This document shows positions 37,901 through 50,344 of a stretch of 64,000 bases of DNA, piece after piece (within the stretch, counting starts at the first letter, position 1; each line of letters begins with the position of its first letter). The position numbers and the translations under genes were made by a program. Under the pieces are notes generated by a model. That model was not told the DNA's origin and ran no database searches. It saw only the letters and a program-made list of their open reading frames with translations. The stretch comes from Rhinopomastus cyanomelas. Taxonomy: Eukaryota; Chordata; Aves; Bucerotiformes; Rhinopomastidae. The stretch is from positions 1-64,000 of the forward strand of contig VXBP01002355.1 in the NCBI GenBank assembly GCA_013400115.1. The letters are read 5' to 3'.

Positions 37901-40881
37901 AGTAAGTGTGGGTTTAGCTAGCTCACACAACTACCTGTTTTATATTACACATTCATAAATTTTTTAAAAGGCTTCTTAAGACTGTAAGCACCAGCCAGCA
38001 ATGAATACCCCTCAGGCGTCTTAAATTGCATCCAGGTTGTGGCAGAGCACAGGAGAGGCAAAAGCAAGGTATTGAGCCCTTGGCATCATTTTGGTTCTTC
38101 CCCTCTGACTTTGCACCATGAATCTGTAGGCACATAAGGGGTGAGGTAAAGAAAATCCTGAGCATCAGAACCCAGAGTTTGAGAAGTGGGGCTAATTCTG
38201 CTTTTTTAATCAGGACTATATTTGACTATGTTGACGTGGACTCTAGACAAAGAAATGCCTGTTTGTAACAGTTTGGAAATTAAAAGGAGGGTAGGACTGA
38301 CCAAAACAGCCTTTAAACAAGTGTGTAGAATTGGTACCATCTCAATTAACAGCAAAGATACCAAAACCCAAACCCAGCACACGCACACTTTCCATTCCTT
38401 GCCTGCATTGGCTGTGCTGCCCTTCATGGCTGAAGCTGTAGAGGAGGCACCCCAAAATCACCTTATTGCCAGTCTTTCACTCCTGCTTCTCCTTGTTGAG
38501 ACAGCAAAAGCCTCCTTGTTGGGGTACAGAGCATGGTTGTTCTCTGGAAGCCATTACAACTCTTAAAAATGGGGACATTCACCACAACTGCAAACACGGG
38601 TCACAGAGATCTTGGTGATCCCAGTACAGAGAAGACTAGGAGGCAGTGCTAGTAGGACATACTATGGCATTTTGTTCTGTAAATACACACACAGCCTTTT
38701 AAAGAATACAAATTATTTATGTGGGAAAAGTTAACTCTACGTAATTAATCTCCACGTAAGGGCTTCTGCCTTGGCCTGATAGTGCCAACCAGTTAGAGTC
38801 TGTGAAAAAAAGCCACAAGAGCCAAGTAAGTCCAAATTAAAATTAATGATTTACTTGGAAGGCTCAGCAGTCACTTTATTATCAAAGCAATTTAGCTGTT
38901 TTATTAAGTACTCAGTAGTTCTGACTTATACCACACAGGTGACATTTGGCATCCCCATACCATGATGCTGCCCGCTTCCCGCTATGAGTCAGGAGCACCA
39001 TGCTGTCAAACTTCTCCAGTAAAAATACTTGCAGGTGTAAACATCAGCAGTTGTCCTGGTGGTCTAGTTCAGGAAGCGCTAAAGATAAGCATTTTAAATG
39101 TACAACTGCTCCGCACTGGGCTCACACAACAGGAGGGAGATTTCAGGCTAGAAGTTTTCATTGCAATGAACAGCAGACTCTTAAAGATGTGGATTGCAGT
39201 GGAAACCCTGATAACATGTTCTCCGTAGTAGGGACAAGTCAATATGGTGTGAAACAAAATCCCTCCTAATCAAATATTCATGTCAACATTTTCTGTTACA
39301 TCAGCCCATGTCTGTTATAGGTGTGTCCATCACTGCAGTGATATTTTAAGTATCTGCTACTTTGGAACACAAACCAAACTGCAGAGATTTTTGCTCAACA
39401 CCAATTTTGGTCCCCAGAGTTGTGTTGGTGCCATTACAGGTTGCAGTGATGCCACCAAAACACAATTCTTCCAAATATTTAGTCTCCCCCTTCCTTTATT
39501 ATGAAATACTGTCCCTCGTTAGAGCCGTTTGAAGCAAGGGGTCTCTACATTTAGATTGGAAACACCTCAGTGGCATTGTAGGCACCTCCTAAAGACGATA
39601 CCCATTTCAAGTTCTCCTCTCATCCTAAATTCCTAATCATTGTTATGCCCACTTTGTATTACCCAAAGCAGACACTGCCCTACGCAGGACTCTAGCGCCT
39701 AGCAGTGTGCAGAACACCCACAGAAGAGTCCTTTGAGGAAAATAATTTCTTCTCCATGACAGACACAGTCCAAAAGTCACTCTTGTTTTTTGAGCTACTG
39801 TATCCCATTGCAAACTTATCTACTGTGTGCTAACTCTTACACTGCTTTTTCCAAAACTTCTCCCTTTCAGGGACTTCCTGTGTATTGGACGATTTTTTCC
39901 AGCTGCAGTGATTTTCTTTTCTCTCTTGTATCCAGGTACAGAATAGCAGAAGAGTGCTCAAGGAAACTTGTAATAAACCCAGTCTGGAGGGCAATTACCT
40001 GTGTGAGCTTGGAGCACGACCCAATCAGCCCAACAAACTCCTCATTTATGCTGGAAAGTCTAACACAATTGAATGTGATACCTTCCTCAGACATAGCTGA
40101 TGAAAGAAACGATCACACTTCAGACACATTAGTGTCACGTCCACCTTGGTTAGAAAATGATTGTCCTCGATTTGTCCACAACCTGAGACAGGAAGGAAAG
40201 AAGTCACCAACACATTTTTTGACCCTTTCCCCCCCGCTCCTTCTCCCTTTTTCTTGATATGGATCAGCTGTTAATGTATTTACTCTAGTATTTACCTCCA
40301 GTGAATAAGGTCCATCCTGAATAGTCTGCATCAAACCATAATCTAGAGACAACGAAGTGTGAAGCAGGATATGAACCAAACAGTGTCTGCTTGAGTTTAC
40401 AGGAAGACAATCCTCTTAGTATGCTGTTAAGACTTATTTGTTCATCAGATTTCTGGTGGGTTCAACCCTGGTTTGAAGTGCATGATGCTGATCCCCACTG
40501 GAGTATATGGCTAAATGGAGTGTACGTGTATTTGATTAGATTGCAGACAGTTCCAGGTCCAGACAACTCCTCCAGTGAGCGTCTTGCCTCGCAAATGGAT
40601 CAAACCTCCATCAGCTATAATGACTGGCATCAATCCTTCCCCTTGTTTGCTTTAAGCAACAGTGTCACAGTGCTTTCCATGTAAGTGACTGAGGATCTAA
40701 GGGCTGCATTACAGAGGAAATTGCAGAACTACGTACAATGCAACGTTCCACCGTTGATTCTTCTTTGCCAAGCAGATGTTTCTCCATGACAAGCTTCCCA
40801 CTACTGCTATCCATCTGAGGTGTTATAACGAACTCTGCTTCCCTGAAGTTTCCCTTCATATTTTTCAGCATAAATAGGAGT
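34928..40881. other. Intergenic, no recognised gene
   Basis: Mostly AT-rich unique sequence, with a C-run next to an A-run near 35478. Stretches such as 38690-38930 are rich in TAATTA-like motifs and may be regulatory. No exon, RNA gene or transposon is recognised. Confidence 0.5.
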
Positions 40882-40983
40882 CATAGAATCATAGAATCAC
40901 TACAGATTGGAAGGGACCTCGAAAGATCATCTAGTCCAATCCGCCTGCAACAGCAGGAGCACCTAAACCAAGTCACACAGGAA
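40882..40983 (-). repeat. CR1 LINE, short 3' fragment
   Basis: The plus strand shows the tail CATAGAATCATAGAATCAC and then GGAAGGGACCTCGAAAGATC. The match continues to CACCTAAACCAAGTCACACA, where it stops. This is the young-looking subfamily shared with the copies at 43539, 53718 and 60614. Confidence 0.92.
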
Positions 40984-43538
40984 GCCCAACTTAGGAAAAC
41001 TAGTCTACACCTTTGCCTGCTCACAAAAAGAGATGAGAGCACCATCCCACTTCAGGAGCTTGCATTAGGAATGTGCTGGCAGCAGGACAGAAAGCAAGCA
41101 TTTATATATGTGGAGGTAAATTCTGAAATCTGGAATAAAAATAATACAGAAAGAGTAGCCTTTTGAATGCTTTGCTAGTCTCATGTAAAAGCCAAGAGAA
41201 AGACAGATTTTAGTGTGTTATCAAGGGGGCACAGGGAGACAGCTTTCACCTGGTATGGAAGACTACACTAATCACCAATGTCCAGGCCCCAGCAAGCAAT
41301 TAATCTCTCTCTCAATCTGGCTTTTAGATGAAAGGTGCCTGCTCTTTCTGAAGTGATTGGATTGCATGCTGACAATAAAGTTAAACTACACATGGGATGT
41401 CTAGAATATTTCATCACCAAATCAATGTGCATTATTTTGCTTTCCTCCTCATAACTTGCACACACACTGATCTGTGGAAGTAGTTTGTGTGTGCTGAGAA
41501 CACAATTTTAAAAAGCTACAGCTGCCTGAAGGAAAATACTGAAATATATTCTAAGACAGAAATAATTCCATTTATCAGTCATTTTTCTTCCTTGCCTCTT
41601 TGCTATTTAGAATATTTGCATGAAAATGGGATCTTTATTTCCCAAGAGTTCATCAGCTGCTCCTGCTGTGATATAATTTCCATGGATACCAATTGTATGT
41701 GATGTTGCAAGCATATGCCTAAAAGATAAGGAATAAGGAAGAGAGAAATCAATTGCTTTATTCTTTGGCTGTGCTTTTGAGTAACTCCGTAAACAAAACC
41801 CAAAGCTTTATCTAACTGATCCATCACCCACACAAATAACCCACTGCCTTCCAAGCCCTCTCGGCAAAAATGTCCCCGGCTTATTTGAATGTGTTCAATC
41901 TTTCAAATGCTGTCTGCTTCGCAATAAGAACAAAATGCAAGAGTTTAGCAGATGACAAAGAAAAAAAGTAATTTTTAATTTGCAATTTTTAAAGCTAAAC
42001 TTTAAAACTTCCTCATTCAGAAATTTAAGTGGTAGATTTCTCCATTAAAAAAAACTTGGTAAGGTACTACTTTCAGTAAAATGACTAGCAGCAAAGAATT
42101 ATAAATGTAATAAAAACCTATCTGGTAAAGAAGAAATAAATAATAAAACATCACGTTCCAAAACGCAGAACAATTCAACGCACAGTGCCTGCACAGCTAC
42201 ACAAGTCTCAAAGACAAGGAGATACTTCACACAGAAGGAAATACCCACAGATGGAGATCAAGAAACTTGGCCAGAATCAAAGGCTCAGTTGGGAACAGCT
42301 GCAGAGAGAGGTCCCACAAGCAGGCACTTGCCACCAACATGCTATCCCGGTCCAAGCGTGGTCAGAGAATGGCAGCCAGGAACACCGTGAATGTCTTGCT
42401 CACTGTGTTTCTCCAAGCCCTAATGTCAACTTTGCCAGCATGTCTCCAGTGTCTCACTCCTTAGTTACACTTTGCAAGCAAAATCAAACTTCTCTGCCTG
42501 CAGCTGAAAGCCACTGAGTTCCTCAGAGTCCCTGCTACTTCTGCTTTTATTTATCCCAGGCTCTAGCAGCACGCTGAGGGGCAACAACAAAAAAGCCTCC
42601 CCATAGCTTGCAGACTCCTGCCTGGCAGCCCATTCACTAACTGAGTCACTAACTGAGAAGAAATAGATGTTAACCCACAGCACAGCCACAGGGAGAGTGA
42701 TTTGAAATTTTCACATCCTCCCTTCTGGTACAGAAGGTTCAATGCAAGCAACGGGCTGGGGTGATGCCGGCCAGCTGCTGCTCAGCCCCCAGGGCAGGCA
42801 GTGTGTCCTGTAATCTTAATGAAAATCCAAGCTATGCCCCCCCTGCAACACACAGCAGCAGGTCCTGAAGTGTGTGCTTTTTGTTCATTCTCTGCTCCTC
42901 AGTAACCTTATCTCTGGGGTGGGTATAAATTTTATTTTATTCTTTAAACTTTGTTCATCTGTCAAGTCTTATTGCCTGACATCAAGGAGATCAATCTGCC
43001 TTCCTTAAACACAACTCCCAGCTCTTTTGAGAGGCTTCTCTTTTCAGATGTTGGTCTCCTAAGCACCCCTCCACAGCCTGTCTCCCCTGCTACATCCTTC
43101 AAGAGACTTTTTTCAAATCAGAACAGACGACCCATGTAGGCTGAAATGTGAATGGTGAGCACCACAAAAAGCATCTGAATGTTACTGCCCAGGCTGACCA
43201 CTTATTCCAGGGCAGCACAGCAGATGAGAGTGGGGATGAGAGGTGTCTGCTGGATGTGCACAGGCACACACCTTGCAAGGACTCTTTTTCTGTAGTCAGT
43301 AAAATTGACATGACTGACTGAACTCATAAATGTTACTGCCAGGTTCATTTTAAGCACCAAGACCAGAAGATTTCTACGGGAACATAAAAGGAAGCAAAGA
43401 AAAGTCAAAAAATCCCACAGATGTTATCAGAATCTAGCCTCTCTCTGGGAGATTTCTCCTTAGAAAGAAATCACATTTGGGTGTGTGAAGACATCTCTTG
43501 GATGTCATGTTCTTAGAAACATCATTCACTGGAGTAGA
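40984..43538. other. Intergenic, no recognised gene
   Basis: Unique sequence. The part around 41480-42140 is AT-rich with POU- and homeodomain-like words and may be conserved non-coding DNA. Nothing coding is supported. Confidence 0.5.
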
Positions 43539-43584
43539 TCATAGAATCATTGAATCATTAGGGATTGGAAGGGACCTCGAAAGA

Positions 43585-44316
43585 TCATCTAGTCCAATCC
43601 CGCTGACACAGCAGGATCACATCCAGGCGGGTCTCAAACGTCTCCAGAGAAGGAGACTCAACAACCACCCTGGACAGCCCGTTCCAGTGCTCCAACACCC
43701 TCACTGGGAAGAAGTTCCTTCTCATACTGATGTGGAACCTCCTATGTTCCAGCTTACAACCATTGCCCCTCATCCTATCACTACAGGACACTGAGAATAG
43801 CCCAGCTCCATCCTCCTGACACCCACCCTTCAAATAATTATAGACATTAATGAGGTCACCCCTCAGTCTCCTCTTTTTCAAGCTAAAGAGACCCAGCTCC
43901 CTTCTGAAAAGGACACAGCCATCCACGACCACATTCCAGTCATGCGAGCTGTCCCACCACGTCTCCGTAATTGCTACCAAATCATAATTGTCTGACTGGA
44001 CACAGATTTCTAACTCCTCTTGCTTATTCTCCATGCTGCGTGCACTGGTGTACAGGCATTTCAGGGAGCGAGCTGAGCCCTCCGATTTCACCCTAGGACA
44101 GCAAGAGGTCACCTGTTTTTCATTAAGACCAGAGCTCTGCCCCACTGGCGCTCGCCCATCAACTATCCCACCCCACCTCGAATCCAGTTTAAAGTCCTCT
44201 GAATGAGCCCTGCCAGCTCCTGCCCCAGAACCCTTTTTCCCCTCTGAGATAAACCCCTCCCATTTATATCTGCTGGGTCTGGTGTCTGAAAGAACCCAAA
44301 GCCCTGCCTGTAACAC
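43585..44316 (-). pseudogene. CR1 ORF1 end and ORF2 endonuclease start fused in frame to the ORF2 end
   Basis: The 243-residue open frame contains the end of ORF1, then the ORF2 start (CLYTSARSMENKQEELEICV, YDLVAITETWWDSSHDWN), which is the N-terminal part of the APE-type endonuclease. At about 43905 it passes without a break into ELGLFSLKKRRLRGDLINVY and LKGGCQEDGAGLFS, the end of ORF2. Most of the endonuclease and all of the RT are absent. Whether the open frame is translated is unknown; it is most likely a by-product of the deletion. Confidence 0.8.
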
Positions 44317-45236
44317 CAGTCTCGTAGCCAGGCATTGATGGACTGAGTGCTTCTATTCTGGTCTATGTCCTCACCCAAAATGGAAGTAATGAACAGAATA
44401 CAATCTGTGCCCCAGAGTCTCTCACCAAATGCCCTAATGCCTTAAGGTCTTTCTTCATTCCCCTCAGGCTATGGAATACAGCTTCTTTCCCACTTGTCTG
44501 GACAATCAGCAGTGGGTTATAGTCAGCTGATCTCACCAGGTTAGGGAGCAACCTCGTGATGTCCCTGATTTGGGCTCCTGGTAAACTGCAGACATCCCTA
44601 TGATGGGGGTCAGCTCTGCATATTGGGCCCTCAGTCCCTTTCAGGAGCCATAGGTTGTCATAGTACTAGAAGCCTTCCTGGATTTATGCAACTTTGCCAG
44701 GACCTTCACTGTGGGTTCTCTATCCTCTATATCCTTATCAGATTGGCTGTCTTCCAATAGGGGCTCATATCTATTACTCAGTGGCAACTGGGGAGATGTG
44801 CCAGGCAAGCATGGTACCCATCTTCTGCCATGGCCCTGCACTTGGCTCCACTCACCCCTTCTACTTGGGCTTCTGTCTTCCACCTGAGAACTACAGGATA
44901 GCTAAATAAGAGTCCCGAATCTGGCTCTATTTAGCTGTTGTCCAGACTGCTGAGCCTGGCTCCACCTGTCTACCTCTATTTCAGCATATCTAGTTCTCCT
45001 GAGCCTTTCTAGTTCAGCTTGCAGCCTTTCAACCTCATCTTGCAACTGTGCCACCCGGTCAAGCAGATAATCTACCTGCTCGCACCGTACACAGCCAGGA
45101 AGATGAGAAAAAACTCTGCATTCTTGACAGCCTGCACAACCTCATCTTGTTGGGAGACCTCTATTTGGGTTCCCACCTCCATGTGCAGTTCTGACTGAAG
45201 CCTGGTCTTTGCTGCTCCGTTGTTACCATTTTTTAA
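44163..45236 (-). pseudogene. CR1 ORF1 remnants (coiled coil and esterase-like domain)
   Basis: Minus-strand pieces in several frames match CR1 ORF1. First comes a Cys-rich start with a leucine-rich coiled coil (LLDRVAQLQDEVERLQAELE, about 45070-44995). Next is an SGNH/esterase-like region (YNPLLIVQTSGKEAVF, KKDLKALGHLVRDSGAQIVF, 44363-44551). Last is INAWLRDWCYRQGFGFF with LSQRGKRVLGQELAGLI (44163-44378). Frame changes and stops show decay. Confidence 0.75.
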
Positions 45237-45440
45237 ATTTTTTTTTCTGCCCCCTGGCAGCTAAAGCAGCTAAAGCAGCTAAAGCAGCTGCGCTCTCGCT
45301 ACTGCCTGCGGTCTGAGCGTGACTTCCGGTTCGCCTGCCTCAAAGGCTCTGGCTCCGCACCCCCCTGCAGTGCTTGCCCGGCTTCCCCCACGAGAGTGTT
45401 CAACGCCAGCGACTTGCTCCCTGCTTCTGGCAAGCTTGCC

Positions 45441-47366
45441 TAGTCAGGGAACCCCCAGATCACCCAAAAACCTCGATAAAATACTGTTCAGGGACGGGCA
45501 CTCTCGCTGCTGCCTGTGGATGTTTCTTCTCTGCCCACGTTGGTGCCAGTCAGTTCTGCATGCCTGATACTGGTAGCTTAACCTTAACAAGTGGTCAGAA
45601 TAAAACAAGGACGGTGAAGCTCCAATACCATACAGTTATTGGAACTTTCAGAGGGAGTTACCCATTAGAGAAGACTGTGACCTAAAAGAGCTCTCCTTTG
45701 CTTTTCCCCAGTCTGTTCCACGCCAGCTCCCATGGGATGTGTAAACGAACACCTTAGTTACATCAATCTGAGCTAAAAGAGCATTTAAAAATCAATCCAG
45801 GTAATGTGTAGGGGTTACACACTCGAGGGCAGGATCTCAAATTGGAATATTTATTACCAAGCTGTAAAGCTGTGTTTTCCCAGACTTTGTCAAGGAAGAC
45901 AGTACCTGAATGCCAACAAGGATGTCAATCTCCAGCTCCTCATAGACCTCAGGCCAGGAAGGGATGTGAGCAAAGTGACAGCTTTAGCCTCACTGAATTA
46001 AAGGATAATTAGCACATATTTTACAATCTGTCATGAACAGGAGATATGTAATGCTGAGCTGCAAGGGAAACGTACACACTTCCTTATCCAGGCTACCTAG
46101 TTCGCTGCAAAAGATGGTTATTGATTTCCTTGCACTCTATGATCAACAGAAAAGAACTGCCCGGAAGTGAATAATGGCATCGGTCTATGAGGGATTTTAT
46201 TCAAACCAAATGTATGAAGGTACCATTTTATTATCCCTCACAGCAAGAGCCATCCCAGACATCAGCAACCTTTCTGCAGACTTAATCAGTCCTAGGGGTT
46301 CCAGGATGCCAGAGACGTGTCCTGCTAGGCCCTGACCTGGCTCTCCCATGCTCATGCAGCAGCATTTTCAGCCAGCAAGATGAGCCAGCATGAGCCATGA
46401 GGGGAAGAGCTGCAGGGACACCCTATTTCCACAACAAACCTGCCTGAACTAAGCATGGTGATGCCCCAGAAAGGGACAAATGTCCCTCAGATGGAGATGC
46501 TCAACGTAGCTCTGACTCTTCTCTACACAACATGGCCCTGCACATGCAGCAACAGTCCTGCAAGTCTCAGGGCAAGGGAGTGGAAGGATGGAGACCCACA
46601 GCCCTGCCAGGTGAATGCTAACACATACTGTTTCTGCCATACAGTCATCTCGCTCACATCTCTGCAAAGCCCTGGACGGGAAGAAGCTGTGGAAGGGATG
46701 ACGGGAGCTGCAGGAAGAGAGAGTGAAAGGATCCAAGAAAGCAGACAAGGCAGCAGTCAAAATGCACACCTGGAGATCACGCTGTGAAAACCATGCCATG
46801 ACACACCAGATGCATTGTTATTAGTAGCTTTAGTAACAGTACAAATATTAATGTGCCGTCTTGTTTACAACACAAAATTAACATTTTAATCAGTCCTGTT
46901 TACCCAGCAACGTTCTGATTAGCAGTCAGAGCTGACTGAACAGTGGAGGGAAGGAACAACAACCCACTGACAACAAGATATGCCACATAAAATACTTCAG
47001 CAGGAATCAACAAGCAGCACCACAGAGTGACACAGCCAATTGAAGGCTGTACCCGTGTCTAGCAAACCAAGACATGGTGACCTGAATGCATTTAGTTTCC
47101 TCTCCTTTGGTGCAGGGAGCCCTTCTGAATATTTGCATGGCAGAACTGAAATACACATTAGCTTGAAACAATGAAGGAATAGAGAGGGAGAAGAGCAGAG
47201 AAAGAAATGCCAGGAAAGCGTAGACAATTGCTTGTTATGCATATTTTGCTGGTGGAGCACATTATTGTCATTCTCCTCAGGGCACTGTTTGTTATGTAAA
47301 TAATGTCAACAACTTAAAATCCACCACATCCAACTTGACACTTGGTTGAGAGTGTGTGGGTTAAAA
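45441..47366. other. Intergenic, no recognised gene
   Basis: Unique sequence. The 46800-47290 part is AT-rich with POU-like ATGCATAT and TAAT motifs and looks like candidate conserved non-coding DNA. No coding gene is recognised; open frames at 46449-46799 are overlapping shadows on both strands. Confidence 0.5.
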
Positions 47367-48038
47367 TAAAAGGGAAGACAAGGGCGGGGGTGATGTTACT
47401 GTAGGGGTCTGCTACAGGCCACCTGACCAGCAGAAGCAAGCAAATGAGGCCCTTCACAGGCAAATAGTAGCGGCTTCCAGGCCACAGGCCCTGGTCCTCT
47501 TGGGGGATTTCAACCACCCTGACATCTGCTGGAGGGACAACACAGCAAGGCACCAGCAATCCATGTTATTCTTGGATTGCATAGATGACAACTTCCTCCT
47601 CCAAATGGTGGAGGAACCAACAAGACAAGGTGCTATGCTGGTCCTTGTTCTTACGAACAGGGAAGGGCTGGTGACCAATGTGAGGCTCAGGGACAGCCTT
47701 GGCTGCAGTGACCATGAAGCAGTTGAATTTCAGATCCTCAGGGCAACCAGGAGGAAGTTTTCTACACTTACAATCTGGGACTTTAGGCCTGCAGACTTTG
47801 ATGGCTTCAGGGATCTGCTGGCCAAAGTATCATGGAATGAAGCCCTTAAGGAAAGAGGGGCCCAGGACAGCTGGTTAGTATTCAAGGATCACTTCCTCTG
47901 TGTCCAGGAGCAATGTATACCAACAAAGAGGAAAGCAGGGAAGAATTTTTTAGGATGTCAGGTCTCAACAGGACTAGGGGCAATGGAGCAAAGCTGGAGA
48001 TGTCCCTTCCAATCCCTAATGATTCTATGATTGTGTGA
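47367..48038 (+). repeat. CR1 LINE, endonuclease region joined to the 3' tail
   Basis: It opens with the endonuclease part of ORF2 (VTVGVCYRPPDQQKQ, LVLLGDFNHPDICW, LGCSDHEAVEFQI). After KKNFLG-like sequence at about 47950 it passes into a short, degenerate piece of the ORF2 end. Then comes the terminal block CCCTTCCAATCCCTAATGAT and the TTCTATGATTGTGTGAT tail. The whole RT domain and most of the ORF2 end are missing. It is also 5'-truncated. Confidence 0.88.
47500..48030 (+). pseudogene. CR1 ORF2 endonuclease fragment
   Basis: This is a 176-residue open frame with APE-type endonuclease motifs: GDFNHPDICW (the GDFN metal- and substrate-binding block) and GCSDHEAVEF (the SDH catalytic block). 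These two motifs are intact. The N-terminal catalytic part (the TETWW region) is absent and there is no RT, so it is an inactive fragment. Confidence 0.85.
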
Positions 48039-49874
48039 TTTGGATGAGAGGGAATGCCCTGACAGAGGCCAGATTCTTCAGTACAAACCTTGAAGCATAC
48101 AAAACAGAAGTAGCAATTTTCCATTCCAACTCCTATGTCTCAATTCCTCCTAAGACAAAAAGAAGTAACTGGCAGAGTCACACAAAAAAAATAGTCACTG
48201 CAATTCACGTACTCTGTCAAACAGATCTGTTTTAAGCGTGGCCCTTCTGCGGCACAGTTCATAAGACGATGGCGCCCTTCTTGTTCATTATGCAGAGCGA
48301 CAGGCAGCAGCCCTCCTGCCACAATTATCTGGTGGTGCCTTGCAGGCATGGAGCTGCCCAAGGCACCTTCCTCTCGGGGTAGATACCTCCTCAGCAGGAA
48401 AGGCATTCAAAGCCGGGCCTCCTCAGTGCCTTTGAAGAATACAGAGGGCATAAATCCACTCTCCTGAGGATGAGTGGTAGGAGGGAAGCTGCTGGGAGAA
48501 AAAGCTCCAATTACAGCCAAAAAAAGCTGTACTCTTCCATAGCTTGATTAACCACACACTTCATTAAAGCTTTCACTGCTGGTTAACTGAGCTGTAAATG
48601 TCAGGAAGATATTGGGGTTTTTGAATGAAGCAGAAACAGTTGACAAAACAAGGTTGTTGTTTTTTCCTTTTTTTCTCCCTCATTTCTTTCAAGTCAGAAA
48701 AGTAAATATGTGAGATAAGTGTAAAAGGAAGGGAACACTGAATTTAAATGTTTCATATAGGGTTTCTTGGACAGTCAGCTGTTTAATGTTTTTTTCACTG
48801 TGTGGCTTTCAGCAGTTCATAACGCTGAGAACCTGGAGCAGATGCACTTGAAACAAATTTTACTCCTCTATTCTCAAATCAGAGAGTTTTACATTAGATA
48901 AACCTGGATTTTAAAGAAAGGGAGAGAGGGATCTGCTAAAAGAGGCTTTAATGGTGCAAACCCTTTGAGCCATTACCTACTGAAGAGAGACAGAGTTGGT
49001 ACCTCACACTTTTAGCCCTCTACTATATAAATCCTTTTTTTACCTACAACCAAGAAGAAACGTGAAAATAAATGGCCTTTCAGCTGTGGTCACTTCTGTA
49101 CTTCATCCTGAAGTGTTCCCAGTGTAGCAGAAACCCAAACCAACCCTGCTGGATTAACTGAAGGGCTCACTGTGCCTGAGTCTCACCACTTGACAGCAGC
49201 TTCCAGGCTCCCTGCTCCCCAGGCCCAGTCACACATAATAAACTTACCCCATTCCCCGGGTGAGGCCAAACAGTATGCAATTTGCTGCTTCAGAGTGATC
49301 AGGTGAGGTCCCAGAGCTTTGTCCCACCTTTGTCCCTGGTTTGTATCAAGCAGGTTATGTTCTCAACCTTTTATTTTTTATTTGAATGTGGTTTCTTTCT
49401 CCATTTGATGCTTCTGAAGTAACTACAAAAGCACTCCCCAGAACCTCGCCTCAGCTTCCTGTACGGGGTTTTCAAGCAATCCCCAACAAGGCCTCAGACT
49501 CCAGTCACCTCCTGTTTCCCTAGCAGGCCAGAGGGGTGGTTTACCAGCGCAGTAGTGCTGGCGGCCTCAGTGGGACCTATGAAGTTTCACACTGGGGAGC
49601 TATTGGTGTGAGTCAGTGGACAGCAGTTCTCAATTTAGCTATATTAATGGCTGGAAGAATGGGTTGACAGAAACACAAAAGTCCTGCATCAGGAAAACAG
49701 AACAATTTCACACTGTCTGGGTGCTCTCTGGATAGAAAGCACCTAGGAAGAAGAGGACCCAGAATCCAGGTGGACAAGAGTTGAAGTGGCCTTTCAAAGG
49801 AGGCATCTATCGACCTATGAAGCTCCATGAAAAAGGGTGTGGTCAACAGAAGTGATTATTTGTACTCCTCCATT
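48039..49874. other. Intergenic, no recognised gene
   Basis: Unique sequence. No repeat or exon is recognised. The segment 48240-48370 has mixed GC content and could be conserved non-coding DNA. Confidence 0.5.
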
Positions 49875-50344
49875 CATCTCCTGTAAGACCACATCTGGAG
49901 TAGTGTCATCTTTGGGTTCCCCATTATGAGGGAATGATGGAACACGAAGATTGTGAGAGGTTGGAATACATGATACACAAGAAAGGATGGAAGCATGACA
50001 TTAGTTCAGCTAAAGGAGAAGACAAAAGGTAGGAGAAACCTAACCACTAACTTCAGCAGCCCACAAGAATGTTACAGAAAAGATAGACTCTTTTCGGATA
50101 CGCACAACAGAAAGATGAAAGGCAACATACGAGCTGTAGCAATGGAAATTCTGACTGAACAAGGAAAAAAGACTGAGTGTGTCAACAAGGGTCAAGTACT
50201 GGAACGGATGACCAGAAAGGCTATAGAATCTGTCTTGGAGACATTTAACCCGGGCAGTATTTGATCTAGGTTGTAAGTCAATAATGCTTTCCGCAAGGAG
50301 AACAGACACCTTCTAGAGGTTCCTCCAACCCAAACAGTTCTATT
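49875..50344 (+). repeat. Old, strongly diverged CR1 copy
   Basis: The CR1 ORF2 end is recognisable by words such as TAAGACCACATCTGGAGTAG (RPHLEY region) and GGAATACATGATACA. It ends in TTCTAGAGGTTCCTCCAACC and AACAGTTCTATTC. It is much more diverged than the other copies, with many indels. Confidence 0.6.

Larger units (their letters stand above)
43539..45440 (-). repeat. CR1 LINE, near-complete 5' part with internal deletion
   Basis: On the minus strand it runs from a GC-rich 5' part (about 45440-45250, with a 9-bp tandem repeat at 45259-45289) through ORF1 and the start of ORF2. It then jumps directly to the ORF2 end and the ATTCTATGAT tail at 43539. The RT domain is missing. Full-length CR1 is about 4.5 kb, so roughly half is lost, by internal deletion rather than 5' truncation. 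The 5' boundary is approximate. Confidence 0.85.

Noticed and set aside
43585..44316. The 243-residue frame as a host gene
   Set aside because: Both halves are typical CR1 ORF2 sequence, and the downstream CR1 tail is present.
47500..48030. The 176-residue frame as a host nuclease gene
   Set aside because: GDFN and SDH motifs and the flanking tail show it is the CR1 endonuclease region, not a host gene.
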